Source: Linnemannia hyalina
Lineage: Eukaryota; Mortierellomycota; Mortierellomycetes; Mortierellales; Mortierellaceae
Reading direction: 5' to 3'
Length of the DNA stretch: 64,000 nucleotides
Assembly: GCA_019671135.1 (NCBI GenBank)
Contig: JAHRHY010000017.1
Coordinates: forward strand, 1,240,001-1,304,000
Positions 12,854-25,986 of this stretch are shown here, piece by piece. Position 1 is the stretch's first letter. Each line of letters begins with the position of its first letter. The notes under the pieces are model-generated. The model was given only the letters and a program-made list of their open reading frames with translations, made no database searches and was not told where the DNA came from. Made by a program: the position numbers and the translations under genes.

Positions 12854-15800
12854 TTTTGGCTTGGGCGCAGCCTTTGGCTTTGGAGGACTACATAGGCGAT
12901 AAAGGAAAAAGTGATAAAAAAGAGGATTCGTTTACCAGTTAGCATCGCCTGTTCCGTATTAACCGAGCACAATGTCACTGATATGAAGAACGTGTACCTT
13001 TTGTCGCGTGCTTTGCCCTTGGCGCGGGCACCAGCCTTGGGAACCAAAAAGTTATCATCTTCGTCCTCGCCACCGGTTTGATCATTCGCAACAGAGGCTT
13101 CGTCTTCGCTGTCCAGAACCACATGCATCTGTTTGCGAGGACTTCGAGTACTAGTAAGCACCGGTTCCTGATAGTCATCATCGTCATTCCCTCTTTGTTC
13201 CTCGGGTTCGTCCTCCTCATGCGAATCTTCTGCCACAATCGTCCGAGTCCGTGTGGAGGTGGTCCTGGGAGCAGGTGGAGTTGTCGCTTTACGAACAGGA
13301 CGTTTCGCATTACTTCCTGTGGTGCTGGTCGCTGGTTGCTTCCGAGGGCTCCTTGCTCTTGGTGCTGCTTTGCCTTTTGTCTTCTTAACCTCCGCCTCTG
13401 ACGCCATACTCTCCTCACCTTCGTCATTTGTATGGTCTAGATCCATATCGTTGTCATCGTCATCACGACCCGTCCGTTTCTATTAGTTTGAGTTGCAAAT
13501 ATATGTCAGAAACATTCGTCCCTGTTCGCTGAATGAACCAAGTAGGTCATCATTCTGAGCCAGAGACTCACATGGCCTAAAAGTCCTCCGTTGGGGTGGT
13601 CGTGTGCATATTTCTCTGCCTGCAGCTCCTTCTCCTTGCTGATCTAGTACCGCGAAAAGGCGATAGCGAAAAAGAAGACAGAAGCGTTAGGCATTGTCAT
13701 GTATCTCCCAATAGTCCTCCAAGACGATGATTGTTGGAATATAGACTTGCCTCTTTTAAAAGCGCTTCCTCGAGCTCGATATTTTGTTTTGTCCGCATCG
13801 CTTTTTGCATCCTGTCAAGCGAGCTGGCTACAAAACTAGAGAAATATACGGTCAAGATACACTTGGCGTTAACAATACTACCAGATGCCTCTCGATACGC
13901 ATCCAGAAGAATATCATCCAGACCGCCACACTTACTCTTTCACGGCGTCCTTTTCGTCCTTCTCCACATAGATCCGAACGGCATCGGCTAACTGCATTTC
14001 GGGCAAGATGCTCAAGTTCTGTGCAGAGAGGTACTTTTGGACCAGGTTCTCCACCTTCAGCGTGTCCAGCTTCTCGGTCGGTTCCACATGGTCAATCTCT
14101 GTCTTCGTCTTTGCCGCAACTATTTGACGAAGAGTGATCAAGGTACGGAGGCAAGGGTAAGCGACATAGAATATGGATACAGTCGGAAGGTTGAGTATCT
14201 TCGTAGCAAGTATGTGAGATACTTACTAGTCTTGTTGAATGCGGTCTTGCGTCTGTAAAACTGAACAATATCGCGTGGGTTGGCCACCGTGTCCACAAAC
14301 TCCTGGCCAAAACGCTGTGGGTTGAAAATCTCATATCCTCCGCTGTACTCGACCTGTAATGAAAAATACGGAATGTGTGCACGCGGTTAGTCTACATGTC
14401 GACAAAAGAAGCACGAGGTGTGAGGAAAATCCGATTTGATATGGGACATTGGATCGTACTTTGAGACGGACAAGAGGCTTTGGAATCCCGGTTGGCTGGT
14501 CACCACTATGGTCTTGATTTGTATCGTCTTCGTCACTTTCACCCTCAGGGTCCATGCGTCTTTTCAGTGCAATACTCTTATTTTTATCCAGCCAGTCAGC
14601 CTTGGCCTCCTCAACAAGTTCCCGGACCTAATAGCGAGCGATCGTTAGCGATTAGGTCTTGCAAGTCATGTCCCCATCCAACTTTAATGTTCGTAAAACA
14701 GCGCCAACCCGAGCGCTCACCTTTCTGGAAATCAAGCTGTTGACTTTTTGTTGGTTGGTAGGATCAATCTGATGATCAGCAAGAACGAGGTCTCCCATGA
14801 TGAATGGTCGCACAGAAGCCAGGCGGATCTTATCCAGTTTGAACTTGCTCCGACAGATCTTGAGCAAGGCGACGTGTTTCTCCTTGGACTCTCCTTCTGA
14901 CAAACTGGTCGCGACGGAAGAGCCGGGTTGACTCACATGGAAGCCTTGCTGTGGGTTGTAGACAGGGTCAATAAGGCACTCGTGCTCATGACCCCAAATC
15001 ACCAGGTTGATAAAGTCATCCAAGAATGCTTCCGGAATATAGCTCTTGGGTCCATGCATAACTCTATTTGCATGCGGACGAAATTAAGTATCCACAATAA
15101 GTGCTTGTCCCATTTATATATGCTTGACCAAATATCTCCAATTCGGCCCTAAGAAGGACGATTTACCGGTTTTGATGCAAGACAAGCATGTTGTACCAGG
15201 GCTCCTCTTCCTCGTCCTCCTCCGGTCGCATTAGTTTCACGTTACGACGTAAAAAGGTTTGGTGAAGACGCTCGTCGCGGATGTTGCCAATGCCGAAAAG
15301 CGCAAGTCGGCTGGCTCCTTTCTGCAGCAGGATCGGTTTGACGACCACATTGTCTACTTCCTGTGAGCGTCCGAAATAGTTGACAAGTCCGTTCATCGCG
15401 AGTTGGTCCAGAGCACACAAATTTCCATCTCCTGCAGGATCGTCGTGGTTACCGTGGATTGAGAATACTGGAATCGCGATATTCAGATTGGCGTCCATGT
15501 AGTTGACATTTTCGATTCTAATAATATCATTGACACTGGCATTAACAAAGGGGACAAAAAGGATACATAATATACAACAAAGAGTGCGCGCTTACCCTTC
15601 GGGGAAGTTGTCGGTGGGGTCACTCAGGAACTCGAGACTGATGGGCTTGTCGCCCAGACAGTACTGCTTCAGCAGCTTCGTCGTGTTGTAGAGTGTTTTC
15701 CGTGATGGCTTGTTTTCGTGAAATAGGTCGCCTCCGAGCAGAATCATGTCCACCTGCGATTATGTAGCCGAGTTGATTGGTGAACGTGACAAGAGTTAGC

Positions 15801-16176
15801 GTTGCAGTTACTCTGGAAGACGCGTTTGCAAGTATTTGATTGCATCAAGGAACCGCCATAGGGCCACTTGCCTCGGACTCCGCGGCAAGCTTGAGAATCT
15901 CCTCAAAGGCCTTGAACGAATCGTCGCCTCGTACAGGATCCTTTTCTAAGTAACCCAGGTGGTTGTCTGTTGCCACCAAAATCGAGAATGTGTCCTGCTC
16001 CTCTCCTTCGCCTTGGTTCAGCTGCGACGCATTGCTCTGCTCCAGCCTATGTCAGTTCACACAGTCAAGTGGAATGTTTCACACAGTGCACGTCAGTACA
16101 GAGTTGATTCCTTTTGTCTGTATAGATTTCGAGCATGAAAAAGCGAGCGTTACATGTCAGGGCTCAAGTCGTCCAT
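12605..16176 (-). CDS. MRE11: Mre11 double-strand-break repair nuclease
   Basis: Twelve exons (16176-16154, 16046-15872, 15753-15596, 15517-15167, 15063-14721, 14627-14460, 14353-14227, 14119-13936, 13835-13751, 13643-13572, 13479-12998, 12887-12605) join in phase to 816 residues. Mre11 is the Mn-dependent nuclease of the Mre11-Rad50-Nbs1/Xrs2 complex in the nucleus. All phosphoesterase motifs are visible: VATDNHLGY (D35, H37), [10 protein letters not shown] (D75), SIHGNHDDP (N142, H143), LVLHQNR and VIWGHEHEC. The Mre11 DNA-binding/capping segment follows ([21 protein letters not shown]). The C-terminus is acidic, then basic, with a poly-Ala tract and a final RKKRLF. Two introns have GC donors: after exon 2 (donor at 15871) and after exon 9 (donor at 13750). 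Confidence 0.95.
12811..12852. repeat. (CAG)n microsatellite inside Mre11 coding sequence
   Basis: About 14 CAG units on the plus strand read as GCT (alanine) codons in the Mre11 frame on the minus strand. They extend a poly-Ala tract in the disordered C-terminal tail. Confidence 0.9.
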
Positions 16177-16445
16177 GGTGAGGGATCGGCGATTCTTTGT
16201 TTGTTTTTTGCTAATGCGGTTGCTGATTCCAGTAAGTTGGAGTGTCTGCAGGTTATGGCAGTGGACAGTAGGTGCTGTTGTTGTTGTTATCGGAGGTGTT
16301 GGTGAAGAAGTGCGAATGGTACAGAAGACAAAGAATACGCAACAACAAATGAATGTGTACCTTTTTTTATTTTTCAGAATGATTTTTTGGTGGCAAAAAT
16401 GGTTGTAGAATGTGGTGTGTGATAAATGGAATGAAAATGAGGGGA

Positions 16446-19058
16446 TTAATCTTCAGCAGTGGGGACATTGAGTTGCTTGAGGAGAGTCTCCATCTCCTTC
16501 TGACGCTCCTCCATCCTGGCAATGCTGGCCAACAGCGTCTGAACCAACGCTTCGCTCATAGCGGGTCCAGCCGAGGTGCTCGAGGCAACAGCAGCAGCAG
16601 CAGCAGCAGCATCCGCACGCTCGTCCTCATCCGACGAGGATGATGCTTCCTCAGCGCGGGCAGCGGCGGCAGCGGCCTTGGCGCGAGCCTCATTCTCCTT
16701 GACACGGCGACGCTGGAAGTCAGCAAAGGTCTCGTTGACGGGTCCATTTGACTTCCAGCCAGTGAAGGAAGCATCTACAACGGCTCCCTCTTCGCCATTC
16801 GCAATCTGGATGGCAGTCTCGCCGGACACTGCTGCAGCATTCTCATCAACATCCTCGATCATGAAAAGGTCCTCGACACTGATATCATCCAGAGTCAGGT
16901 GGCGGTAACGGCGACGACCCCCCTGAATGTCATCGTCATCGTTGGTACCTGTGAGCTCCTCGTAGCGCTTTTGTTCGCCGTAGGCAATCGTCAGGACAGG
17001 GATCCAGAAGAGGATGCCCATGACGACACGGTTGAGGGACTTGTAGTTCTCCTTGGACAAAATGGGTGTGAAAGGAATGACAAAGAAGACCTCGATCAAG
17101 TTGAAGGGGGCGGCATAAGGGAACTGATCGGGCGACTTCAAGTACGAGAAGACTTTGAAGGTGAACAAGGCTAGGTACTCCTTCTCGGACGAGTCGGTGA
17201 TGTTGGTATACGACGAATTGAAGAGGGCAATCAAGAGGTTGAGCAAGATAATTGAAGTCAAGAACAGGTAAAGGGCAAAGACCCAGAATCCGTACTTATT
17301 ATCAAGGACCTCAGCAAGCTCCCAATCGGGGTCCTGAAGGAAACCACGCACCAGGAGCGAGAAGGCCGCGTTGAAGTCCTTGGTTTCCGCTTTCTGGAGA
17401 GCGAAGAAGCTCTGGAGGAATCCGATGAACACCCAGGCGAGGAGCCAGAAGAACATGATTCCGTCCTTCAGCATTTTTTGCAACACCATCACCATCGTTC
17501 CTATCGGTATTCAGGAACGGAGCGTCAGTCGTCATTGCGTTAAATTTTCAGTGGAGACTGGTTGGCTGTAGTATAATACGATCCTGCCTAACCTACCAAA
17601 GTACTGGTTGCCATCCAACAAGGAGAGTGTCTTGACCCACAAAAAGACGGCGAGCAGGGCTTGGAGATCGTACGCAATATCGTTGTATTGCACAATTTTA
17701 GACTTATCGGTGAGGATGTAAGAGGCGGTGAAACGGAACGAGAACGAGACCATAAACATGGAGTAGGAGATGATGTTGACCCAGTGCCAAATGCTGCCAA
17801 GGAAAAACGCCGTGCCTCCCTCAAAGATCTATTCCACAGTGATTGACTTTGTGGTTATTATTGACAATTTCATACTGGCAAGATAATACATGTTAAACAT
17901 GTATCAAACGATGAAGGTGTTGTTTTTGTTGCTTACCAGACGGAACTCTTCAAAGATGTAGCCACAGACAAAGACATACATGAGCCACTCGATAATGTTG
18001 GGGTTTGGGGACTGGTTGTTGACAACAAACGTATACATTGCCAAGAAGAAGATGAACAGTGCAATCTTCATGTTGTTTTGGTACCTATTCAGTTACAAAC
18101 AAAGAGTGTGGAGAGTTAGAGTCTGAAAATTAGGTGAACAAAAGAATGTAGATCCCGTTAAGTATAGTATACCAGAGTAAACAGCGAGAGAGAGATTGGG
18201 AAGGGTAGAAAGACAGAGAAGGTGAGAGAGATGATCCTCCAACACACTTCCATGTATATCCTGATGTTTTTCACCCACTCTATCAATTCAATGCGCCAAC
18301 CTAGTTGCAATAAAAGCAAGTACTCACTTGGGAACATTAAGACGACCAATGTCGAACCAATCCAGCAGACCGCGGCGGGAACGACGGAGACCGCCGTATT
18401 CGACAAAGCGGATGCGAGACTCATCTTCCTCGACCTGGAGAATAAGACCAGTCCAAAGTGCCTGAACACAGCGCTGTACCTCAATGTCGGCAATAAAGTC
18501 TGTTGCATGGACACGGATGGCGATTTCAATGGCGTTCTCGGCAGTGTTGCGCTCCTCGCCGACGGCATAGTAAGGACGGGAGAGGACATGACAGTAAGTA
18601 CCCATTCGGTCCTTGTCGACAAAGGCCTTTGTAACAGCGGCAGCAGCGACCTGGGTGATCTCGGCACGACGGTCGAGGAGTCTCTTGCGTCCGACGTCAC
18701 GCTGGCCCTCGGCGACCATGCTCTCGATACAGCGGAGAAGACCGTAGACGACCTCCTGACCGAGACTGCAGAGGTACTCGACAACCTCGTCGGTGACGAC
18801 TTCGTCCTCGACGTTGGAACAGTCGACGAGGGAGTTGATAAGGGTGAAGAGGCGGGGAAGGAGAGCATGGACTCGCTTGGGAGTGGATGAGGAATTGAGG
18901 TGGTGTCCGTTGGGGATCTCGTTTTCGATGAGGTTACGGATGTTTTCTACGACGTTGCGATGGGATGTCTGGTCATGGTGGTTGTGTTGCTCATTGTCAT
19001 TGTTGTCTTGGTCCTGAAGGAGCGGGGTGTGCTCGTGGTCCTGTTCGTTGTCAGCCAT
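16446..19058 (-). CDS. Yvc1/TRPY-type vacuolar cation channel
   Basis: Exons 19058-18328, 18084-17937, 17828-17597 and 17500-16446 join in phase to 721 residues. Fungal TRPY channels release Ca2+ from the vacuole on stretch or Ca2+ signals. The soluble N-terminal domain (about 240 residues) ends with IRFVEYGGLRRSRRGLLDWFDIGR. Membrane helices follow: MKIALFIFFLAMYTFVV, a FEEFRLIFEGG link, IISYSMFMVSFSF and LLAVFLWVKTLSLL. Next come the linker DGNQYFGTMVMVLQKMLKD, the pore-side helix FFWLLAWVFIGFLQSFFAL, and the last helix FWVFALYLFLTSIILLNLLIA. The acidic segment after it (DDDDIQGG) and the Ala/Glu-rich coiled-coil tail are cytosolic. The start at 19058 (MADNEQ) was chosen over an upstream in-frame ATG at 19277 because the added residues are low-complexity and read through a purine-rich 5' region. 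The gene lies 269 bp upstream of the Mre11 start, same strand. Confidence 0.9.
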
Positions 19059-19703
19059 GTCTTGGAGATCGACTCTTCTTTTTATTTTTCCGGAGGACGG
19101 GAAAAGAGAAGGAGAGGAAGGAGAAAGAAGAGGAAGGAACGGAAGGTTAAAGAAAAGAGAAGAGAAGAAAAAAAAAAGAAAGCAACAAGGAAGGGAAGAA
19201 TAAAAGGTAGAAGGCAACGGGGGATATACGAGCACAGGAGCCGTGAAAAAGGAAAAAGAGAAGATCGGAGGGTGCAAGTTCCTACACTGTAAGTGTGCCC
19301 TTGCTATTCATGCAAAGGACTCCTTTCTAGACTCACCTAACTCCATAAAACATGAGAAAAAAAAAGCCTCGGCCTCCTTGTTTCTCTCTTCCCATCTCTT
19401 TGACCCCTTCTTCCCATCCCTTTGACCACTTCTTCCCGTTCCTGCATCCAACTCACTTTTTCACTAGCCCTTTGCACTTTTCGCATCCTTTTCCCAGCTG
19501 AGCTCCGTTTTTTTCTTGTTGTTGGTCCACTCCAAATAACGCACTCATCTCCGCCTGAATGGTAAGAAAGGAAACCTTACTGCAACAGTTGTCTTACCTC
19601 ATCGGCATTCGTGCGTGCTCGGTCCTCACGCGACAACCAGATGAACAGTCGCAACGCTTCATTTGGAATTGGTCAATAAAAAGGAATTGGGGTATATTAT
19701 TGC
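19059..19703. other. Intergenic, purine-rich promoter of the channel gene
   Basis: A strongly A/G-rich stretch (19,080-19,260; C/T-rich when read in the gene's direction) precedes the channel ATG. The rest to the esterase stop holds no recognisable feature. Confidence 0.5.
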
Positions 19704-21605
19704 CTAGAGTTGAACAAGAATAGCCTGACCGCCGCCGAGCTTGCCGACGCGGGCCTCCCAACCAACGACGGCATCGTCCTCCAGGGCACGGAGCTGACCA
19801 TCGACATTAACCCGGTAGCTGCTCTTCTTCTCCACTCCCTCGCCACCAATAGTGACCTGACGAATAAAGTCGGCCGAACGCTGGATTGCATCTGCTGCAC
19901 CCGGCAAAAAGTCAAACATCTGGAAGACATGAGGCATATCATCATAGACGAGCAATTGAATCGGGGCCGATGCATTGGCATTCTTTTTCGCAAACACAAT
20001 CGACTCATCCCTCAACATCTCTCCATCTCCTGTGATCTGTTTTTTAACAAGGTATTGTTTGAAAGCAAAAATTCTCTGTTACCATCATGGGATACCAAAT
20101 AAATAAAAAGGTGCAATAGCTACAACAACAGCATATCAAACACGAGCAATTGAAAAGAAAACGTACCACAAGCATTGGGCAGACTCCTTCCAAGTTCTTC
20201 TCCACAAGGGGAGAGACATATGTACAGTCGAGCACAGCATTGCTTGCATAGTACTGGATCTCGGGCAGATCGGGGTGGTGTTGCATTACATAGTCAGCCT
20301 CAACGGCCTCTGCCAATTTGGCAATCCTTTTCAGCGATCCCTGTCCGCCCTGGGTGAAACCCTCTGCTGGCAGATAGTCGCTTCCTGCGTTAAGCAACAC
20401 CGATGGCATCGAGTGCAGCAAGTCCAGCCTAGTATATCATTTTTTTTGCACCGCAATTTGTTAGTTTAAACGCTTGCTGATCCCTTAGCACAGATAGCAT
20501 AGGAATAAGAGGGTAACTTACCAGGGACTCCAGCCGATAACCCCAGCGGGGATAGGGAGACCAGCATCACGGATAGCCAGCATTGTTCCATATGTGAGTC
20601 CTATTGTGTGAACGTTGTCCATTGTAGGTCGTGTTAGTCTGTGAACATGGATTTGAGTGCTTGTCGCTAAAGCAATTGGGAAAATACAGTGGAAGACAGA
20701 AACTCGCCTCCGCCGGCAGAGTCGCCCATGATGACAATGTTTTGGGGGTCGATAGGGGCAATGCCAGAGTCAGCTGGAGGGTTGAGCAAGTATAAGTAGG
20801 CCGACAATGCATCCTGCACAGCTGCTGGGAACGGCGAGTCCGGTGCCAGTCTATACTCTAGCGCTGTATTTATGGTAGATGGGTATCGTTAGTTCATGTG
20901 TCTTTTCTCTGTCAGTTCATTCTCTTATTATTTTGTCTCTCTTTTCCTTCTTCACCCTCTCCTTTTTTCATTCCTCAGTTGTCCCATTAGCCTACTCCCT
21001 CTCTCACTTTCTTTCTTCATTGTCTGTCTCTCTATCACCATACCCCCTCTGAGATAAGATGATAACTTACAAAAGACCTTGGCGCCGGCTTGGCGGGACA
21101 TGTGCCAGGTGGCCCATCGATGGGTACGAATGGATGCGAGAAAGTATCCTCCACCGTGAAGATAGAGGATGGTGCGGCCGTCCTTGTAGTTGTCACCCTT
21201 GATTCTAGTCTCAGTCCATTCTCCCATTAGAGGCTCGGCAGCAGCAGGGTCATTTTTCCAGTCCCATCCAAGTTTGATCGAATCGATTCCTTGAAGATTC
21301 AAGAGTCGCTCCATGATATCGGCAGCCTTTTCTCTATACTCCTTCAGGACAACAGCCTCGGTGGCAATGGCTCCTTCGTTGACAGGGGCTTTTTCATCGG
21401 TCATCTTGGACATGATTTGCGATTGACTGACGGGGACTTCGTTCAGGTGGGCGACAAATGCTCGCATGAGGGCCATGGTGACTGAGAATCGATATGACCA
21501 GGAGGGCTTTGCAGGACCGTAGGCGTAGTGGACCAGGGTTGTTGAGACTAGCAAAGGCACCTTGGGGACCAACAGACGAGCCATTGTTACAACTTTTGAA
21601 GCCAT
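19704..21605 (-). CDS. HSL-family alpha/beta hydrolase (esterase/lipase-like)
   Basis: Exons 21605-21071, 20863-20708, 20600-20522, 20428-20167 and 20036-19704 join in phase to 454 residues. The oxyanion-hole motif LHGGGYF (H150-G153) is followed by the [13 protein letters not shown] block. The nucleophile elbow is GDSAGGG (Ser227), with Asp348 in [11 protein letters not shown] and His380 in DDMPHVFQ. This is the complete catalytic set of the hormone-sensitive-lipase/acetyl-esterase family (abhydrolase_3). A hydrophobic N-terminal stretch ([20 protein letters not shown]) suggests membrane association. The second intron has a GC donor (GGAG|gcgagt at 20707). The substrate is unknown; short-chain ester or steryl/lipid ester hydrolysis is typical. 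Confidence 0.9.
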
Positions 21606-23278
21606 TGTTGTTGTTGTGTTGGTGTAACGAGAGACAAAGTTGAATGTGAATGTTAAGGTGAATTAGACTTGATGGGTGAGAGTGAATGAGGATGAGTATG
21701 AGCTGGAGAAGTAGTGAGAAAAAGGGAGGATGTTGTCGAGCCGAGGGTCTTTTATACGCTATCGTCGCTATCGTCGGATGTCGGATGTGTAAAAAGTCAA
21801 AAGTCAAAAGAAAACCTGTTTGTCACTCTCTCTGCCTCTCTTTAATGTTTTTTTTCTCTGGCCCCTATCTTGCTCTCTCTCTCAATTGATGGTGGTAAAA
21901 GGCCAAGGAGAACCACGCGAGGCAGCATGTGCCGATTGTATCCTTGTTGGAAGTACAGACTCATCCATAAACACTTGAAAAAGAAAGAAGAGTGTGCTCA
22001 ACCGGGATATTTTTCCATGTGTGTGTGCGTATGTGGCCCATGGAATTGTCTTGCCCGCTTGTGATCGATCGAATTAGAAGCAAGAGAATAATGAACTGTC
22101 TCGGGTTGAATGTTCAACCTTGTCCTTGGTCTCTCTTGGTCTATCTCCCACATTCCCCTTCCTCTTGCTAATCTCCAGGGAGTCTGATCTGCCCCCTTTG
22201 AGCAGAAGAAAAGGACATCATTAGATAAGTTTCACTACTTTGCATGCAGCATGAGAAGAGGGGAAAGGTATCAAGATGAACCTAGTGCTCGATGAAGGCG
22301 ATGCCGACCTTACCGTTGAAAAGACGCTGTGACGGGATAAAGACCGAGAGTAAAGGCTGGGCAAGGCATTATCCATAAAGACCTTGACGCCTCTAACAGA
22401 CTCGATGGTGTTGAACCCAAAGAGCCCGTCTTCAGGAGACTTTCCAAACTAAGGAGACTCTTCAGTAGCCAGGCCGATCGTTTGTCGGACTTGCAGTCCG
22501 CCATGTCCGATCCGAGGTATCCAGAGGACGACGCTTTTCTTCGGTTGTCTATTCCCAATCCTATGCACACACCTCCTAAACAACAACCATTCACTTTTCA
22601 CTATGAAAAGTGCATTATTCTGCAAAAAGGAGTGTAGTCCAACCCCGTTACAAGACCACTGTCTCTAGGAACGCAATATCCAGGCAACACACATAAATAG
22701 AGCGATAACCCCCACCGTGGAGGAGGAGGGATGCCGGCTGTCTCGACCGTCAGTCCCATGGCATCTTGGAATAGAAAGACAAAAAAAAAGTCCTGTTGTC
22801 ACCTCCAATACCAAAATAGAAAAAGGGTCCACTGTCAGTATTGTTTTTTGTAATCACAGGGGATGCATCGACAGACTCTATTTTTTGGGTCTTCTGTGCC
22901 CTGAGAGAAGACCTAAATAATTTTTTTTCTGTCTCTTTTTTTCTGTCCCTTGGATTCTTTGCATGCTTGCTCTAATTTGTAAACTGTAGAAACCCCTAGA
23001 AATGAAAGCCCTCAATAACTTTAACCATGATAGCGCCCTTTTAACGCATAGCTACTGCAACAAAAAAATGTTGCACAACACTAAATCGCCGGAGACTCTG
23101 GCTTGTGGTAGCCCTTTTTGTTGACATGCTTGCAAATGTTGGTCTGAAATACTATTGTATTGGTTGGTTGGACTGCTTGCAAATGCTAATCTAGTTCACC
23201 TACACCGCTGCTGATCCTTGGTGTGTATTTCTGCACCCCGTCCTCGTCCGTTCCTCCGGATCCTTCTTCGAGGGCTAC
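21606..23278. other. 1.7 kb region without recognised gene
   Basis: Several short frames exist on both strands but none shows a domain, a plausible splice chain or unusual length. AT-rich stretches with T-runs lie at about 22,780-23,060. I see no RNA gene or repeat. Confidence 0.5.
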
Positions 23279-25986
23279 CTACAGGAACGGGTTATCATTA
23301 TCCTGCATGGTCGGCCTGTCATAGTTCGAGCTTGGCGTGCTGCCGCGTCGCTGAGACTTGCAAGGGGAGAACATGACAAACGGAAGATCGCGCTTGCGGG
23401 GCGGAGGGGTTGTTGGTCTCTGAGGTGGCGGCTCTATGATATCCGGCGTGCTTCCTTGTGAAGACGTGATCAGGGGTGTCGACGCCGACGAGGACCATGG
23501 CTCAGACACAGATTTCGAACGTGATGTAGCTGGCAGGGAGAGGGCTGCGCTGACAGGGAGCGTCGAGTGTGGCGTGATTGGGGAAGACGCAAGTGTAGCA
23601 GTGGCCGTCTTCGCATACAAAGCCATGTGGGCCTATGCAGGTACAGTCACAATATTAGAAGGCGCTCTTGAAAATACGAAAGACATGCATGCAGTTATTT
23701 CAAAGGGTACCTACCCGAAATCCGAGTAGCACCTCTAATGATCGCGAGCTCAGGAAAGCATTTAGCTTGGTGTACCCAAATGGCAGCCACACCTTCTCTT
23801 GTGTGGATCGACCGCAACCAATGATGTCGCCGTATCGTCGCAGGGTGTAAAAATCGATGGACAGGCCACGAGTTTCTGCGACAATAGGGTAGTATTGTGC
23901 GATATCAAGGCCCTTCTCCTCCAGAGCCAGGAGGATGGCGATATTCAGACGAACACTCTTCCCTTGCTGCACCTGGCAAACCAAGTCGCTAACCAATGAC
24001 TTACATTCAAACTCACATATTTCGTCCGCCCAAGACTTGTCGACAAAGACCCTGATTGTCAAATCCACTTTTCTCGAGCTCGTACTAGTCACCGTCTTCC
24101 CTCCGAACACGCTCTCGGTCAACAAGCGAGATTCCCGTGATGTCCTGCTGCCTAGTTCACCGCTATGTAGAACGATTAAATAAATATATAAAAAAAGTGT
24201 TAGAAGATAAGTTACGCGTTCGTCCGAAATGCAATTAAACTTGTCGTAACGCCCACTTACGGAATGCCGCGTAGGCCAGACTGGGCAAAGAGCGTGTTCA
24301 AGATGTCACTCCACGCGCTGACAAACACATGTTCCGATACGGGCGAGGTGAAGTTATCATTTTCCAGCCAGTGCAGGACTTGCGAGACAATCTTAAGGGC
24401 CAAGTACTTTTCTTTGGCCGCTCGTGTGGGACGAGGGTCTATGGACTGGAGCAACGACTCGTAAACAAATCTTTGGAGAGATTCGACTGACATGGCTGCA
24501 GGGTCGTCAGGGTCCGGATACAGTGCTGCTTGCATATTGGCCCGTAAGTCATCAAGAGTCTTGGACCTGTATGATAAGCACACCATACGAGACTGTTCTT
24601 GCACAAGTGGCGAGAGGGTGAACAGCTGACCAACAAGTGATAAGTGTTGACGATTCCACTGACAAGTCCACTAGACGTACAAGATTGTGAAATGTTGACA
24701 AAGGAATAGTATTAACACATTTGCGACTCGATGATTAGAGGAAGTGGCAAAGCTGAGCGAATAAGGGGTGAGTGACTTACAAGACAGATTTCTTCTTGGT
24801 AACGTCACCAGGCTCTCGTAAGAGCTTAAGTGCCATGCCGAACATCTCGCTATGCGTTGAGGACAGTCCTGGTGGCAAGGCAGGCAGAGAGGGGTCCTGA
24901 CCCTGCGACTATACCGAATGGCCTATATGTTAGCACCCGAGGGCTCAGGAGAGATACCAACTGCGCCTTGGATTGGACTGGATGAGCCAATCGTACCTTT
25001 TTAAAGATAAAGTCAACGAGCTCGTAAAATGGGGATGTACGTGCACGAGCAACATGAGGGTCAGGCACTATCATTGGAAACGAAGAATATATGAGTAGAT
25101 AGTAGTGGGACAAGGACAAGCGGGCAATTCAAGGCACGGTATTCAAGGCCACAGCACAAACCTGGGTCGTATCCGTTTTCATCGTCGTCAAGATCCTCGT
25201 CTAAGTCGACAGGGAATGGAATCTGTTGAGAAGGCTGTCCAACGATGCAAAACACATACAAATTGGTGGAGGCATAACAATCAAATACCTGGTGATCGTT
25301 CAGTGTTCAGTATCCTGCCTGTCGCCGTAGGTGTCGTCGTAGATGTGGATGTATGTGTCGCCTCGGATGTCACTCTCGGTGCCTCTGTCGGGTACAAGGC
25401 GAGAAGGGTGTTGCGTTGAAAGAGAACAGGCATTGGCCAAGCAAATTAAAGTTCAACTCGCGCATCAGAGCTGTGCTTACCAAAGCAGATATCATCGAGG
25501 AACGGCGAGAGTGGTGACGACGTGGTGTTTGTTGTTGAAGAAGACGCCACTTGTTCTATAATGGCAAATGCAATGGAATTGAGTGAGCAATGTGGATTGC
25601 GCCAACAAGAAAAATAACAAGTAACGTTGTGACAGTGGCAAGACAGCAATTATTAGTCCAAAGACAAAATTCGCTGTGCAGTATGCTCTGAGATTGCGAT
25701 GCCTTCGTCACGATTGTGAGTGAGTGAGAGGGTTGGATTGGACCTCGTCACAGCTGGCTATCAAGTCTTATGGCTTCTTACCTGTCGCATTTTGGAGAAT
25801 GGCGTCCTTTGCATAGGGCACAGATCCTTCGATTAACACTGCGGCGGTGTCAATTGCAGTTCGAGCGGAGCGACGGAGCCAGAAGGTTGGTGTCTTGTCC
25901 CTCTTCCACATTTCGAACTCGCTCAATAGGTTCTTCTTGAAGGGATCGCTCAAACCTGTGGTCTGAACAAGTCGAACATATCTCAT
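23279..25986 (-). CDS. Orphan protein with PD-(D/E)XK-like core
   Basis: Ten exons (25986-25782, 25555-25481, 25384-25289, 25200-25162, 25067-24997, 24908-24781, 24670-24635, 24566-24261, 24162-23715, 23632-23279) give a phase-consistent 585-residue model. The 36-nt seventh exon with a weak GTTGGT donor is the least certain part. The core segment reads RKVDLTIRVFVDKS, then EICEFECKSL, then QQGKSVRLNIAILLALE, then a predicted strand with LRRYGDIIG. An Asp followed by E-x-K before a Gln/Lys/Arg helix is the pattern of PD-(D/E)XK nuclease folds, common in expanded orphan families of Mucoromycota. The N-terminal half is helical with FGMALKLLREPGDVTKKK, and the C-tail is Ser/Thr/Pro-rich. Function is not established; the fold call is inference. 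Confidence 0.6.

Noticed and set aside
19059..19277. Longer N-terminus for the TRP channel from the ATG at 19277
   Set aside because: The extra residues come from a purine-rich tract (Phe/Ser/Leu/Pro runs) and the acidic MADNEQ start looks like the natural one.
22310..22594. Minus-strand 94-residue frame in the 1.7 kb gap
   Set aside because: No motif, no splice partner and ordinary length for a chance frame.
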